NCBI RefSeq assembly: GCF_002855515.1
Contig: NZ_PKRP01000003.1
Span: 124,001-188,000, forward strand
Origin: Rhizobium sp. TH135
GTDB taxonomy: Bacteria; Pseudomonadota; Alphaproteobacteria; Rhizobiales; Rhizobiaceae
Reading direction: 5' to 3'
Length of the DNA: 64,000 bases
In this document: positions 10,740-20,192 of the stretch, one piece after another
Layout of the letters: the number at the start of each line of letters is the position of its first letter
Position numbering within the stretch: position 1 is the stretch's first letter
The notes under the pieces: model-generated
What the model was told of the DNA's origin: nothing
The model's input: only the letters and a program-made list of their open reading frames with translations
The model's database searches: none
Translations under genes and position numbers: made by a program

Positions 10740-11386
10740 GACTGATTCTGTTAGGACCGCCGGGCGCGGGCAAGGGGACCCAAGCCCAGCGGATCGTGGA
10801 GAAGCACGGCATCCCGCAGCTCTCCACCGGTGATATGCTCCGTGCCGCCGTATCGGCTGGCACGGAGGTCGGAAAGCGCGCCAAGGCTGTCATGGACGCC
10901 GGCAAGCTCGTCTCCGACGACATCGTCATCGCCATCGTCTCTGAGCGCATCGATGCGCCCGACTGCGCCAATGGCTTCATTCTCGATGGCTTCCCGCGGA
11001 CGCTTGTCCAGGCGGATGCCACCGAGGCGATGCTGAGCGGCAAGGACCTCGACCTTTCGGCGGTGATCGAGATCCGCGTCGATGATGAGATCCTGGCTGA
11101 TCGAATCGCCGGCCGGTACACCTGCGCCAACTGTGGCGCCGGCTACCACGACGAGAACCTGAAGCCGAAGGTCGACGGTGTCTGCGACAAGTGTGGTTCG
11201 ACCCACTTCAAGCGCCGGCCCGACGATAACAGGGATACGGTCCGCACCCGTCTGCAGGCCTACTACAAGGAAACCTCGCCGCTGATCGGCTATTACCACG
11301 CCAAGGGTAAGCTGCATTCGGTCGACGGCATGGGTGAGATCGATGCCGTCACCGGCGAGATCGAGGCCATCCTGGCCGGGCTCTGA
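10736..11386 (+). CDS. adk: Adenylate kinase
   Basis: 216-residue adenylate kinase, which interconverts ATP + AMP and 2 ADP in the cytoplasm. The P-loop GPPGAGKGT is at residues 7-15, the AMP-binding ILDGFPRT at about 82-89, and the long LID carries four cysteines (Cys130, Cys133, Cys150, Cys153), so it should bind structural zinc. It overlaps secY by ATGA. The position between secY and rpsM is common in alphaproteobacteria and Gram-positives but not in E. coli. Confidence 0.97.
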
Positions 11387-11486
11387 AGCCTGTCAGTTCT
11401 AAGAATCTTCGCGGGGCCGGTTGCTTTTGTCGACCGATTCCGTTAAAGACCGCGCCAACTCGCGACATGACTGCGATCGGCGCGTT

Positions 11487-11523
11487 CTTCCAAAACGTTG
11501 GAAGACCGGGTTCGGTCGTTTTG
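11487..11523 (+). terminator. Hairpin pair downstream of adk
   Basis: CTTCCAA (11487-11493) and TTGGAAG (11498-11504) enclose AACG. A second small stem, ACCG/CGGT, ends at 11516 and is followed by a T-rich stretch. Together they look like a weak terminator or attenuator between adk and rpsM. The rest of the 231-base gap (11387-11617) shows nothing else recognisable. Confidence 0.4.
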
Positions 11524-11617
11524 GTTTGTTGAGAACCCGATTTGTAATTGCGGTCCATCTGGGCCGTGTAACGAGACACCACTTGCCGGATGGCAACTGG
11601 AAGCAAGGAGAATAGGC

Positions 11618-11986
11618 GTGGCACGTATCGCTGGCGTCAACATCCCGACTGCGAAGCGCGTTGTTATCGCGCTGACCTATATTCACGGGATTGGACCGAA
11701 GTTCGCATCGGAAATCATGGAGAAGGTCGGTCTTCCGGCTGAAAAGCGCGTTCACCAGCTGACCGACGCAGAAGTCCTCCAGATCCGCGAAACCATCGAC
11801 CGCGATTACCAGGTCGAAGGCGACCTGCGTCGCGATACCGCGATGAACATCAAGCGTCTGATGGACCTCGGCTGCTACCGTGGCCTGCGCCATCGTCGTG
11901 GTCTGCCGGTTCGCGGTCAGCGCACGCACACCAACGCCCGCACCCGTAAGGGTCCGGCGAAGGCGATCGCTGGTAAGAAGAAGTAA
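11618..11986 (+). CDS. rpsM: 30S ribosomal protein S13
   Basis: 122-residue S13, which forms intersubunit bridges and contacts P-site tRNA. The N-terminus (M)[18 protein letters not shown], the helix-hairpin [13 protein letters not shown] and the C-terminal basic [20 protein letters not shown] are diagnostic. The start is GTG at 11618, seven bases after AAGGAG; the family N-terminus rules out longer forms. Confidence 0.97.
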   Translation: MARIAGVNIPTAKRVVIALTYIHGIGPKFASEIMEKVGLPAEKRVHQLTDAEVLQIRETIDRDYQVEGDLRRDTAMNIKRLMDLGCYRGLRHRRGLPVRGQRTHTNARTRKGPAKAIAGKKK

Positions 11987-12005
11987 TTTTTCGCGGCATT
12001 GGGAA

Positions 12006-12045
12006 AAGGCAGTGGGCAGCAGGGTGACCTGGTGCTCACTGCCTT
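12006..12045 (+). other. Hairpin between rpsM and rpsK
   Basis: AAGGCAGTG (12006-12014) pairs perfectly with CACTGCCTT (12037-12045) across a 22-base loop that can fold further. There is no U-tract, so it is more likely an intercistronic RNA structure than a terminator. Confidence 0.45.
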
Positions 12046-12114
12046 CATCCTGTTGCCTCGATTGGTGTAGCCGCTGGCATTACGGCGGTGTTTAGATCAA
12101 CTGAAAGGAAGACC

Positions 12115-12504
12115 ATGGCCAAGGAAGCCACACGCGTCCGCCGTCGCGAACGCAAGAATATCTCGTCGGGCGTTGCCCACGTAAACTCGACCTTCAACAA
12201 CACGATGATCACCATCACCGACGCACAGGGCAATGCTATCGCCTGGTCGTCTGCTGGTGCGAAGGGCTTCAAGGGTTCGCGTAAGTCGACACCGTTCGCT
12301 GCCCAGATCGCTGCTGAAGACTGCGCCAAGAAGGCCCAGGAGCACGGCATGAAGTCTCTCGAAGTGGAAGTCTGCGGTCCGGGTTCGGGTCGTGAATCCG
12401 CTCTGCGCGCCCTCCAGGCTGCCGGCTTCATGATCACGTCGATCCGTGACGTGACCCCGATCCCGCACAATGGCTGCCGTCCGCGCAAGAAGCGTCGCGT
12501 CTAA
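12115..12504 (+). CDS. rpsK: 30S ribosomal protein S11
   Basis: 129-residue S11 on the 30S platform near the mRNA exit. Motifs [20 protein letters not shown] and the ending [20 protein letters not shown] match the family. The ATG at 12115 follows GAAAGGAAG; the in-frame ATG 27 bases upstream would add a non-conserved tail. Confidence 0.97.
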   Translation: MAKEATRVRRRERKNISSGVAHVNSTFNNTMITITDAQGNAIAWSSAGAKGFKGSRKSTPFAAQIAAEDCAKKAQEHGMKSLEVEVCGPGSGRESALRALQAAGFMITSIRDVTPIPHNGCRPRKKRRV

Positions 12505-12601
12505 TCATTCTTCGTCTTGCCGGGCAGGCGGTTCGCCTTCCCGGTGCTTCTCATATTCGGCCGTCACGATTGAATGGTGATGGCGAACGGAAGGTAAAAT
12601 C

Positions 12602-13612
12602 ATGATTCAGAAGAATTGGCAGGAACTGATCAAGCCGAACAAGGTGGAATTTTCCTCCTCCGGCCGCACCAAGGCGACGCTCGTCGCTGAGCCGCTCGAG
12701 CGTGGCTTCGGCCTGACGCTCGGCAACGCTCTGCGTCGCGTTCTCCTGTCGTCGCTTCGTGGTGCAGCTGTTACGGCTGTCCAGATCGACGGCGTTCTGC
12801 ACGAGTTCTCGTCTATCCCGGGCGTTCGCGAAGATGTCACCGACATCGTCCTGAACATCAAGGAAATCGCCATCAAGATGGACGGCGACGATGCCAAGCG
12901 CATGGTTGTCCGTAAGCAGGGTCCGGGCGTTGTAACCGCCGGTGACATCCAGACGGTCGGCGACATTGAGATCCTGAACCCCAACCATGTTATCTGCACC
13001 CTCGATGAAGGCGCAGAGATCCGCATGGAGTTCACGGTCAACAACGGCAAGGGTTACGTCCCGGCCGAGCGCAACCGCGCGGAAGATGCCCCGATCGGTC
13101 TCATCCCGGTCGACAGCCTCTACTCGCCGGTCAAGAAGGTGTCCTACAAGGTCGAAAACACCCGTGAGGGCCAGGTTCTCGACTATGACAAGCTGCTGAT
13201 GACCATCGAAACCGATGGCTCCGTCACCGGTGAGGACGCTGTCGCTTTTGCTGCACGCATCCTTCAGGACCAGCTCGGCGTCTTCGTCAACTTCGACGAA
13301 CCGCAGAAGGAAGCCGAAGAGGAAGCCGTCACCGAGCTCGCCTTCAACCCGGCGCTGCTCAAGAAGGTCGACGAGCTGGAGCTTTCGGTCCGCTCGGCAA
13401 ACTGCCTGAAGAACGACAACATCGTTTACATCGGCGATCTGATCCAGAAGACCGAGGCAGAGATGCTGCGCACGCCGAACTTCGGCCGCAAGTCGCTGAA
13501 CGAAATCAAGGAAGTTCTCGCTTCCATGGGCCTGCACCTCGGTATGGAAGTACCGGCATGGCCGCCCGAGAACATCGAAGATCTCGCGAAGCGTTACGAA
13601 GACCAATATTAA
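12602..13612 (+). CDS. rpoA: DNA-directed RNA polymerase subunit alpha
   Basis: 336-residue alpha subunit. The N-terminal domain (about residues 1-235) dimerises and nucleates RNA polymerase; [18 protein letters not shown] is the hallmark. The C-terminal domain (about 255-325) binds UP elements and activators, with [19 protein letters not shown] and [11 protein letters not shown]-like [18 protein letters not shown] visible. The 97-base gap before it contains a GC-rich hairpin at about 12518-12543. Confidence 0.98.
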   Translation: MIQKNWQELIKPNKVEFSSSGRTKATLVAEPLERGFGLTLGNALRRVLLSSLRGAAVTAVQIDGVLHEFSSIPGVREDVTDIVLNIKEIAIKMDGDDAKRMVVRKQGPGVVTAGDIQTVGDIEILNPNHVICTLDEGAEIRMEFTVNNGKGYVPAERNRAEDAPIGLIPVDSLYSPVKKVSYKVENTREGQVLDYDKLLMTIETDGSVTGEDAVAFAARILQDQLGVFVNFDEPQKEAEEEAVTELAFNPALLKKVDELELSVRSANCLKNDNIVYIGDLIQKTEAEMLRTPNFGRKSLNEIKEVLASMGLHLGMEVPAWPPENIEDLAKRYEDQY

Positions 13613-13620
13613 TAACAGTG

Positions 13621-13644
13621 AAGGCAGCCTCTAAGCCTGCCTTT
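13621..13644 (+). terminator. Hairpin after rpoA
   Basis: AAGGCAG (13621-13627) pairs with CTGCCTT (13637-13643), followed by TCCCC. The U-tract is very short, so it is at best a partial terminator before rplQ. Confidence 0.4.
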
Positions 13645-13728
13645 CCCCGTCAAACTGCGGGCGAATGCCCGTATGTGTCAGGAAACGGCAGCCTCTGAGA
13701 CAGAGCCTGCACTTAAAGGAGAATAGCA

Positions 13729-14151
13729 ATGCGCCACCAGAAAGCCGGCCGCAAGCTGAACCGTACCGCCAGCCACCGTAAGGCGATGTTCGCCAACATG
13801 GCTGCTTCGCTCATCACCCATGAGCAGATCGTCACGACGCTCCCGAAGGCGAAGGAAATTCGCCCGATCGTCGAGAAGCTGGTGACCCTCGGCAAGCGCG
13901 GCGACCTGCACGCTCGTCGTCAGGCGATCTCGCAGATCAAGGACGTCGATGCCGTCAAGAAGCTCTTCGACGCCATCGCAACGCGTTACGCCACCCGCAA
14001 CGGCGGCTACCTGCGCATCATGAAGGCCGGTTTCCGCCTGGGCGACAATGCCGCCATGGCTGTTATCGAGTTCGTCGAGCGCGACGTCGATGCCAAGGGC
14101 GCAGCCGACAAGGCCCGCGTCGCCGCTGAAGCCGAAGCTGAAGCAGCGTAA
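13729..14151 (+). CDS. rplQ: 50S ribosomal protein L17
   Basis: 140-residue L17 near the tunnel exit. The N-terminal [20 protein letters not shown] is diagnostic, and an Ala/Glu-rich tail (about residues 121-140) extends beyond the E. coli length as in other alphaproteobacteria. AAAGGAGAAT precedes the ATG. It closes the alpha segment and is followed by a strong terminator. Confidence 0.98.
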   Translation: MRHQKAGRKLNRTASHRKAMFANMAASLITHEQIVTTLPKAKEIRPIVEKLVTLGKRGDLHARRQAISQIKDVDAVKKLFDAIATRYATRNGGYLRIMKAGFRLGDNAAMAVIEFVERDVDAKGAADKARVAAEAEAEAA

Positions 14152-14175
14152 GTTTCTTGCCCGTAAGGGAAGGAT

Positions 14176-14209
14176 AAAAAAGCCGGGTGAGCGATCACCC
14201 GGCTTTTTT
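14176..14209. terminator. Bidirectional terminator closing the ribosomal protein cluster
   Basis: AAAAAAGCCGGGTGA (14176-14190) and its exact complement TCACCCGGCTTTTTT (14195-14209) enclose a GCGA loop. The A-run and T-run on both sides let it serve both rplQ and the convergent gene at 14258-14896. Confidence 0.92.
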
Positions 14210-14257
14210 GCGTGTTGTGACTTGGGCGCGCGCCGGGCGGTCGTAGCCTTAGACAGT

Positions 14258-14896
14258 TTATGGTCGCGAGACGCAGCTCGGGTAGGGTGGTTGTTCACCA
14301 GGGACCGCATCGCAGAAGCGCATGGCCAGCATGGGGGCCATCCGCGTCATCCAGCGGTCGGCCTCATCGCTGGCCGGTGTATCGAACGCATCCCCACGTT
14401 CCGCCCATTGTATGGTGATCAGGCCGAAGGGGGCCTGAACCAGCGCGATTAAAGCGGTCTCGCTTTGCGCCTCACTGCCTCCATTCACACGCGGCATCGC
14501 ACCGCAACTCAAAAGGATGACCATCGCCGGTCTGCCATCGATTTGGGTCGGCCCATAGGAGATGGCTGAGAAGGCCTTGCTACACGCTTGTTGAAACGGT
14601 CCCGCCATGTTCTGCGCAGCCTGGTCGAGGGTCACGGTCTGCTTGCCCAGTTTGAGGCCCGTCATCGTGAACATCTGCGACCAGTCGTCGACACTCTCAC
14701 CACTCAGCACCGATTCCTGGATGTAGAACGTGCCCTTCAGATCCTCGAAGCTCGGTGCAAATCCCGGCGGCAATGGATAGACGACGATCTGGCCGAAAAC
14801 CGGTGTAGCCATCATGATCTTGTCTTGCGACCAGACCTGCGGGGCGACCATGAGATAGGCAGCGGTGAGCATCAGTGTCGACAGTACACGCTTCAT
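14258..14896 (-). CDS. Secreted hypothetical protein
   Basis: 212-residue protein with a clear signal peptide at residues 1-24 (MKRVLSTLMLTAAYLMVAPQ, cleavage probably after WSQ), so it is likely periplasmic. The mature part has no motif I recognise; two cysteines sit in the middle and two near the C-terminus (FCDAVPGEQPPYPSC). The start at 14896 was chosen over an upstream ATG because AGGAG lies seven bases before it and the signal peptide begins there. It is convergent with rplQ and shares its terminator. Function unknown. Confidence 0.75.
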   Translation of the reverse strand: MKRVLSTLMLTAAYLMVAPQVWSQDKIMMATPVFGQIVVYPLPPGFAPSFEDLKGTFYIQESVLSGESVDDWSQMFTMTGLKLGKQTVTLDQAAQNMAGPFQQACSKAFSAISYGPTQIDGRPAMVILLSCGAMPRVNGGSEAQSETALIALVQAPFGLITIQWAERGDAFDTPASDEADRWMTRMAPMLAMRFCDAVPGEQPPYPSCVSRP

Positions 14897-15219
14897 CGCT
14901 CGCTCCTGGGGCATGGTCGCGGACCCGAAATTTGTGACGCGGAAATCCCCGTCACGCAATCGGCATTCGTTGAGACCACCAAGAACAGTCCAAGGTCATC
15001 GATGATCGCGGTACGGCAAAGAGGTGGCAGAGTTCGGCATTGGGAGCGGGACGACAAGTCATCGTGCAATCTCCGGCCATGTCTGGCGATAGGCTCCGCC
15101 TGAATTAGAGATTGCAGATCAGTGGATGTACACGGAAACAATTGATCTGCGTCAAGGGAGATCGCCAAGACAGCGCTAACCTCATTCCATCGAATTATCG
15201 ATGTAAGCGAGGTTTCCCC

Positions 15220-15798
15220 ATGGTTGACGCATCCATTTTCAGCAACGACAAGAACCATCTCATTATTCCGCCGCTCTCGACCTTCTATGACCGCATCGCT
15301 CAGCCCATGGCCTGGACGATCTTCCGCCTTGCCGTCGGCGGCATGCTGGTGATCGAGGGATGGCCGAAGATCATGGCGCCCTTCGCCCAGGTCGGCTTTG
15401 TCGAAAAGCTCGGCTTCTACCCGGGCTGGCTCTGGTCCCCGACACTTGCCGTCCTGCAGGTCCTCGGCGGCCTCCTGATCGCGCTTGGCCTTTTCACCCG
15501 CCCGGCAGCGCTGGCCAATGGGGTGATGCTGGCCATCACCCTCTACTTCCACATGGCCAACCCTTACGGCGATGCTTTCCTGACCCAGGCCGGTATCGAC
15601 GCGCTGAAGGCCGGCAGCGAGTTCTTCACCCCGCAAGCCATGGCGCGTCTCGCCGATGGCGGCCACACCTTCCTGCATCAGGTCCAGTCCAAGGCGGAAC
15701 TCGCCTCGCTCTTCTGGACCGGCGGCGCCTTCCTCTTCGCAGCCTTCGGCGGCGGTTATCTCTCGCTCGATCGTCTGATGTTCAGAAAGCAGTTTTGA
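15220..15798 (+). CDS. DoxX family membrane protein
   Basis: 192-residue protein with four predicted membrane helices and the DoxX arrangement: the first helix with RLAVGGMLVIEGWPKI (about residues 31-47), then GFYPGWLWSPTLAVLQVLGG. DoxX-like proteins are often described as putative quinol oxidase or redox-stress membrane subunits, but the biochemical role is unsettled. The ATG at 15220 follows AGCGAGG; an earlier in-frame start would add a non-conserved tail. It stands alone, divergent from the secreted protein gene. Confidence 0.8.
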   Translation: MVDASIFSNDKNHLIIPPLSTFYDRIAQPMAWTIFRLAVGGMLVIEGWPKIMAPFAQVGFVEKLGFYPGWLWSPTLAVLQVLGGLLIALGLFTRPAALANGVMLAITLYFHMANPYGDAFLTQAGIDALKAGSEFFTPQAMARLADGGHTFLHQVQSKAELASLFWTGGAFLFAAFGGGYLSLDRLMFRKQF

Positions 15799-15850
15799 TC
15801 GCAGCCCGATGCATGGACATCCGGTCGAAAGGCCGGATGTACCTTTCATG

Positions 15851-17170
15851 TCAGCCGCCATCCTGGCCGCATTGCCCAGCACGATCCAGCAGGAAAGCGC
15901 GCTCCCGATCATTGCCGCTAAGTGCTGCAGCCGTCTCGAACGCGGTCCGCGCTTCCGCCAGACGCCCCAACCGGAACAGGAAGTCCCCCTTCGCCGCATG
16001 CAGCGGCAGATAGTCCAGGAGCGAGGGCTCTTCCTCGATCTCTGCCAGCAGTGCCAGCCCCACCTCCGGACCACGGGCCTTCGCATGCGCCACCGCCCGG
16101 TTGAGGGCCACGACAGGCGAGGGGCTCCGCTCCAGCAGTCGGTCGTAGAGCGCAGCACTCATCCCCCAGTCCGTGTCTGCAAACCGCGCCGCCCGCGCAT
16201 GCACGGCAGCCAGCGCCGCCTGCAGCGCATAAACGCCATCCGCGCCGCCGAGCTTTCCCACCGCTGCAAGCCCCGCCAGTCCGCGCTGGATCAACAGCCG
16301 GTCCCAGAGCCCGCGGTTCTGAGTTTCGAGCGTCAGCGCACTCCCATCGGCCGCCACCCGCGCCTTGAAGCGTGATGCCTGCAACTCCATCAGTGCCAGC
16401 AGCCCATGCGCCTCCGGTTCCTGTGGTGCCAGCCCCACCACGATACGCCCGAGCCGCATCGCCTCCTCACAAAGCTGCACCCGGATCAGATCCTCGCCAC
16501 GGCTTGCGGCATAGCCCTCGTTGAAAACAAGGTAGATGACCTCCAGCACCGAGGCGAGGCGGGCGTCGCGCTCTTGTCCCATCGGCACCGCGAACGCGAC
16601 ATCGGCATCCCGCAGGATCTTCTTCGCCCGAACGATCCGTTGCGCCACCGTCGTCTCCTGGGTGAGGAAAGCCCGGGCGATCTCCTCCGTGGTCAGTCCG
16701 CCGATGATCTTCAGTGTCAGCGCCGCACGCTGGTCCCGCGAGAGCAGGGGATGGCAGGCGGTGAAGATCAGCGCCAACCGCTCGTCGCCGATCGCGTCGT
16801 CCAGCGCAGCGTCGACGGTCGCATAGTCGTCCGGTCGGTCGGTCTCGATGTCATGGGCAATCGACGCCTCATGCCGCGCCATCATCCGGCGACGCCGCCA
16901 GAGATCGACCGCCCGCCGCTTCGCCGTCGTCATCAGCCAGCCGCCGGGATTGGGCGGCGTGCCGGAGGCGGGCCATGTCGCCAGCGCCGCAACCAGTGCC
17001 TCCTGCGCTAGCTCCTCGGCAAGGCTGAGGTCGCCGACATGTTTTGCGAGCCCGGCGATCAGCCGGACCCGCTCCATGCGATATACAGCCTCGATATCCC
17101 GAGCTGCTGCCTCTGCGCCGACAAAGTGCCGGTTCGCCGAGGAAGTGACCACTTTTCCGTCCCGAGTCAT
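15851..17170 (-). CDS. ECF-family RNA polymerase sigma factor (ECF42-like, with C-terminal TPR-like extension)
   Basis: About 439 residues. The N-terminal sigma-2 region (IEAVYRMERVRLIAGLAKHV, then LAEELAQEALVAALATWP) and the sigma-4 helix-turn-helix (LTLKIIGGLTTEEIARAFLT) are followed by a long helical domain of about 230 residues (MGLAPQEPEAHGLLALMELQ type repeats). This is the architecture of ECF sigma factors that lack an anti-sigma factor and are paired with YCII/DGPF proteins. It is third in a minus-strand operon after the YCII and VOC genes. The start is uncertain: ATG at 17170 is used, but an in-frame ATG at 17215, just past the VOC stop, is also possible. Confidence 0.85.
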   Translation of the reverse strand: MTRDGKVVTSSANRHFVGAEAAARDIEAVYRMERVRLIAGLAKHVGDLSLAEELAQEALVAALATWPASGTPPNPGGWLMTTAKRRAVDLWRRRRMMARHEASIAHDIETDRPDDYATVDAALDDAIGDERLALIFTACHPLLSRDQRAALTLKIIGGLTTEEIARAFLTQETTVAQRIVRAKKILRDADVAFAVPMGQERDARLASVLEVIYLVFNEGYAASRGEDLIRVQLCEEAMRLGRIVVGLAPQEPEAHGLLALMELQASRFKARVAADGSALTLETQNRGLWDRLLIQRGLAGLAAVGKLGGADGVYALQAALAAVHARAARFADTDWGMSAALYDRLLERSPSPVVALNRAVAHAKARGPEVGLALLAEIEEEPSLLDYLPLHAAKGDFLFRLGRLAEARTAFETAAALSGNDRERAFLLDRAGQCGQDGG

Positions 17171-17219
17171 GAGCCGGAGTATGGACACCCCTGCCGCCCG
17201 GTCAACCGGGACCATCGCC

Positions 17220-17648
17220 TCAGGCGTCGACACCGGTCGTGTCGCCGGCAGCGGCGGCTGGGTCCATCCAGAAGATCTCCCAGACATGCCCGTCCGGATC
17301 CTCCACCGACCGGCTCCACATGAAGCCGTGGTCCTGCGGCGGGTTCGGATCCGGACGTCCCCCTGCGGCTGTGGCGGCACTCAGCACCCGGTCGACATCC
17401 GCATGCGCCTCGACTGTCAGCGCCAGCAACACCTGGCTGGTGGCTTTAGCGTCTGCGATAGGCCGTTTCGTGAAGGTGCCGTAATAGTCGTGCGTCAGGA
17501 TCATCACGCCGATCGTGTCGCACAGCATCATGCAGGCCGCATTCTCGTTGGAAAACTGCGGGTTCCGAGTGGCCCCCAGCGCCTCGTAGAAGCGCGTCGA
17601 GGCATCGAGATCGGTGACCGGCAAGTTGATGAAGATCATCTTGCTCAT
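17220..17648 (-). CDS. VOC family protein (glyoxalase/bleomycin resistance fold)
   Basis: 142-residue protein with the vicinal-oxygen-chelate fold: the first beta-alpha unit MIFINLPVTDLDASTRFYEA at residues 4-23 and the closing PDGHVWEIFWMDP near the C-terminus. Such proteins bind a metal and act as lyases, dioxygenases or drug-binding proteins; the substrate cannot be told. It lies between the YCII gene (six bases upstream) and the ECF sigma gene, so it is probably part of the same regulon. Confidence 0.85.
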   Translation of the reverse strand: MSKMIFINLPVTDLDASTRFYEALGATRNPQFSNENAACMMLCDTIGVMILTHDYYGTFTKRPIADAKATSQVLLALTVEAHADVDRVLSAATAAGGRPDPNPPQDHGFMWSRSVEDPDGHVWEIFWMDPAAAAGDTTGVDA

Positions 17649-17654
17649 GGCGTC

Positions 17655-18092
17655 TCAACCCTTGGTCTTCTGCTGCGCTGCCAGCCCCTCCGCCGCCCGG
17701 TCGTGGCTCGCCTGTCCCTCTGGTGTGGCGATCTCGGCGAAGTCTTCCATCTCGTAGAAGGGCCGGATCTCGATCTCGCTCGGTCCCAACATCGGGTTGG
17801 GGCAACGCTTCACCCAGGCAACGGCCTCGTCCATGTCCTTCACCTCCCAGATCCAGTAGCCGGCGACCAACTCCCGGGTTTCTGCGAAGGGCCCGTCGAT
17901 CACCCGGCGATCCGCACCGTCGAAGGCGATCCGCTTGCCCATCTTCGACGGTTTCAACCCGTCTCCGGAGAGCATGATGCCGGCCTGCACCAGTTCCTCG
18001 TTGAACTTGCCCATGTCTTCGAAAAGCTTCGGCGGCGGCATGATGCCTTCTTCGCTGTCTTCAGTCGCCTTCACCATAACCATGACACGCAT
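17655..18092 (-). CDS. YCII/DGPF-domain protein
   Basis: 145-residue protein with the YCII-related fold: MRVMVMVKATEDSEEG at the N-terminus and VIDGPFAETRELVAGYWIWE (the DGPF motif) in the middle. Genes of this family are typical partners of ECF42 sigma factors and were proposed to act in sensing or as targets. Start ATG at 18092 follows GAGGAG by seven bases, so the longer frame is rejected. It is the first gene of the YCII-VOC-sigma operon. Confidence 0.85.
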   Translation of the reverse strand: MRVMVMVKATEDSEEGIMPPPKLFEDMGKFNEELVQAGIMLSGDGLKPSKMGKRIAFDGADRRVIDGPFAETRELVAGYWIWEVKDMDEAVAWVKRCPNPMLGPSEIEIRPFYEMEDFAEIATPEGQASHDRAAEGLAAQQKTKG

Positions 18093-18203
18093 GTCTTCAC
18101 TCCTCTCGTTCTCTGGGCCGCTTTTGCGATCCTGCTTCCCAACGAACGAGCTAAACCGATTTCGACACGGCATGCGAAAAAAATCGTATCAAAGTTGCAG
18201 TGA

Positions 18204-19076
18204 TCACTTCGGAATGTGGATCGTCGCCCGGATATGCTTCAGCGAGGCGACAATGGTGAAGGTCATCATCACCAGCAGCGTCCACGAGCTCCACTTGCCC
18301 AGATGCACCGTCGACCAGGCACCGAGCTGGTTCGGATAGTGCCAGATGGCAAAGAATGTGGAGATGTTCTCCGCCACCCAGATGAAGAAACCGATGAGGA
18401 TGAAGGCAAGCAGCATCGGCATCTGCCGATCCCGATCAAAGGGCCGGAAGGTGACGGTGGTGCGGGCATAGAGCCCGATCGCAAGCGCTGCCAGGTACCA
18501 GCGATAATCGCCGATATAGTGGTGGGTGAAGAAGTTGAGATAGATCGCGAGCGCCACGCCTATGGCCATCCAGTAGGGCGGGTGATGGCGGATCCGGACA
18601 TCCAAGAGCCGCCAGGCCTGGATGATGTAGCTGCCCACGGCCGCATACATGAAGCCGGAAAACAGGGGCACGCCGAGCACCTTGCTATAGGCGAAATCGG
18701 GATAGGACCAAGACTGGATCGCGCCCGACGTCTTGAACACCTCGAGCGCGAAGCCGACGACATGGAAAAGGCAGATCGCCTTCAGCTCGTCCATGGTCTC
18801 GAGCTTCGTCCAGACCATCCAGATCTGGATGGCAAGCGCAATGATCAGCAGCACGTCATAGCGCGGAATGCCGAACACACCTGTGCGCGGTACGACAAAG
18901 ATCGACACGAAGAACAACCCGGCAAACAGGCACGCTCGCGCCTCCTTGATCCCGAACATCACGAACTCGACGACGAAGCGGCTGATGCCGGTGAGTTCCG
19001 GATACGGGGTCTGGTCGATCAGCCTGCGGTCGAGTGCGCTCAAGAGGCCGCTTCGTCCATCTGTCACCAGTGTCAT
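18204..19076 (-). CDS. DUF817 family integral membrane protein
   Basis: 290-residue protein with about eight hydrophobic segments, for example FGIPRYDVLLIIALAIQIWM and MPMLLAFILIGFFIWVAENI. It contains the DUF817 pattern including the segment EVFKTSGAIQSWSYPDFA. The molecular function is not known. The ATG at 19076 is preferred over an upstream one eight codons earlier because GGGG precedes it. It is divergent from the DUF2809 gene across 52 bases. Confidence 0.85.
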   Translation of the reverse strand: MTLVTDGRSGLLSALDRRLIDQTPYPELTGISRFVVEFVMFGIKEARACLFAGLFFVSIFVVPRTGVFGIPRYDVLLIIALAIQIWMVWTKLETMDELKAICLFHVVGFALEVFKTSGAIQSWSYPDFAYSKVLGVPLFSGFMYAAVGSYIIQAWRLLDVRIRHHPPYWMAIGVALAIYLNFFTHHYIGDYRWYLAALAIGLYARTTVTFRPFDRDRQMPMLLAFILIGFFIWVAENISTFFAIWHYPNQLGAWSTVHLGKWSSWTLLVMMTFTIVASLKHIRATIHIPK

Positions 19077-19128
19077 CCCCGACCGCCTTCGCTGTTGCAT
19101 TCCGTTGCAACCTCACTACTAAGCGGCC

Positions 19129-19551
19129 ATGGACGAAATCAAGGCATCGACGTCACTTCGCATACGCCGTCTGGGGATAGCGCTTGCCATCATCGCGTGT
19201 GGTATGGCCTTGAGACTCGGCGGCTACGAGATCGGCCTGCCGTATTTTCTGGTCAAATATGGCGGCTCGACCCTCTGGGGCGCGATGGTCTTCTTCCTCA
19301 TCGCCATGCTCCTGCCGCGACAACCGCTCGCACGCCTGGCGATCCTCGCGCTGGTTATCGCAGCCCTCACGGAGTTCAGCCGCCTTTACCACACGCCCTG
19401 GCTCGACGAATTCCGCCTGACGCTGACAGGCGCGCTCCTGCTCGGACGTATCTTCTCCTTGTGGAATATCGTGGCCTATGGCCTGGGCATCGCCCTGGCA
19501 GCCCTCTTTGAAGCGCGTCGTCTCACGCGCTCCGGCCGGCCGTCGCACTAG
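19129..19551 (+). CDS. DUF2809 family membrane protein
   Basis: 140-residue protein with four hydrophobic helices. The family signature is the C-terminal half, SRLYHTPWLDEFRLTLTGAL followed by LLGRIFSLWNIVAY. Function unknown. It is convergent with msrQ; the two stop codons overlap by four bases, so no terminator lies between them. Confidence 0.85.
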   Translation: MDEIKASTSLRIRRLGIALAIIACGMALRLGGYEIGLPYFLVKYGGSTLWGAMVFFLIAMLLPRQPLARLAILALVIAALTEFSRLYHTPWLDEFRLTLTGALLLGRIFSLWNIVAYGLGIALAALFEARRLTRSGRPSH

Positions 19552-20192
19552 CGGGCAGCACCCGCCATGCGCTTGGCCCTCCGACGCTCCATGATCTTCG
19601 GCCGCACCAGCCGGTAGCCGAGCAGCACGATCGTCACGACGATGTAGAAGGCCGCTTCCGGATCGATCACCTTCAGCGACAGCGCATAGTGCAGGATCGC
19701 CACCAGCAGGATCGGGTAGGTGAGCTTGTGAAGCTTGTTCCACCGTGGCCCAAGCCTGCGGATCGACCACTGGTTCGAGGTCAGCGCGAGCGGGATCAGC
19801 ATCAGAAGCCCGGCCATGCCGAGCATGATATAGGGCCGCTTCAGGATGTCGCCGGCGATCGACGACAGGATCATGCCGCGGTCGAGCGTCAGGTAAACCG
19901 CAAAATGCGCCAGCACATAGTAGAAGGCGAGAAGCCCGAGCGCGCGTCGATAGCTAATTAGATTAATGCCGAACAGATCGCGCAACGGTGTCACGGCAAG
20001 GCCAAGGCAGAGAAACCTGAGCGCCCAGAGCCCCAGAAGATGCTCAAACGCGCGCACCGGATCGGCGCCCAGCCCACCAAAGATCCCGAGATAGAAGGCA
20101 TAAAGCCCCGGCAACAGCCCGACCGCATAAAGCGCCCAAACGGAGGCGGGCTTGTAGCGGGCGGGCAGGGCGGGCATTGCGAGCGAAACCAT
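19548..20192 (-). CDS. msrQ: Heme-binding membrane subunit MsrQ of the periplasmic methionine sulfoxide reductase
   Basis: 214-residue ferric-reductase-like integral membrane protein with about six helices. It passes electrons from the quinone pool or flavin to the molybdoenzyme MsrP for repair of oxidised periplasmic proteins. Candidate heme-ligand histidines are in AFEHLLGLWALRFL, YYVLAHFAVYLTLD and NKLHKLTYPILLVAILHYAL. The ATG overlaps the msrP stop by one base (TGATG), which argues for coupling and rules out the longer frame. Confidence 0.92.
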   Translation of the reverse strand: MVSLAMPALPARYKPASVWALYAVGLLPGLYAFYLGIFGGLGADPVRAFEHLLGLWALRFLCLGLAVTPLRDLFGINLISYRRALGLLAFYYVLAHFAVYLTLDRGMILSSIAGDILKRPYIMLGMAGLLMLIPLALTSNQWSIRRLGPRWNKLHKLTYPILLVAILHYALSLKVIDPEAAFYIVVTIVLLGYRLVRPKIMERRRAKRMAGAAR

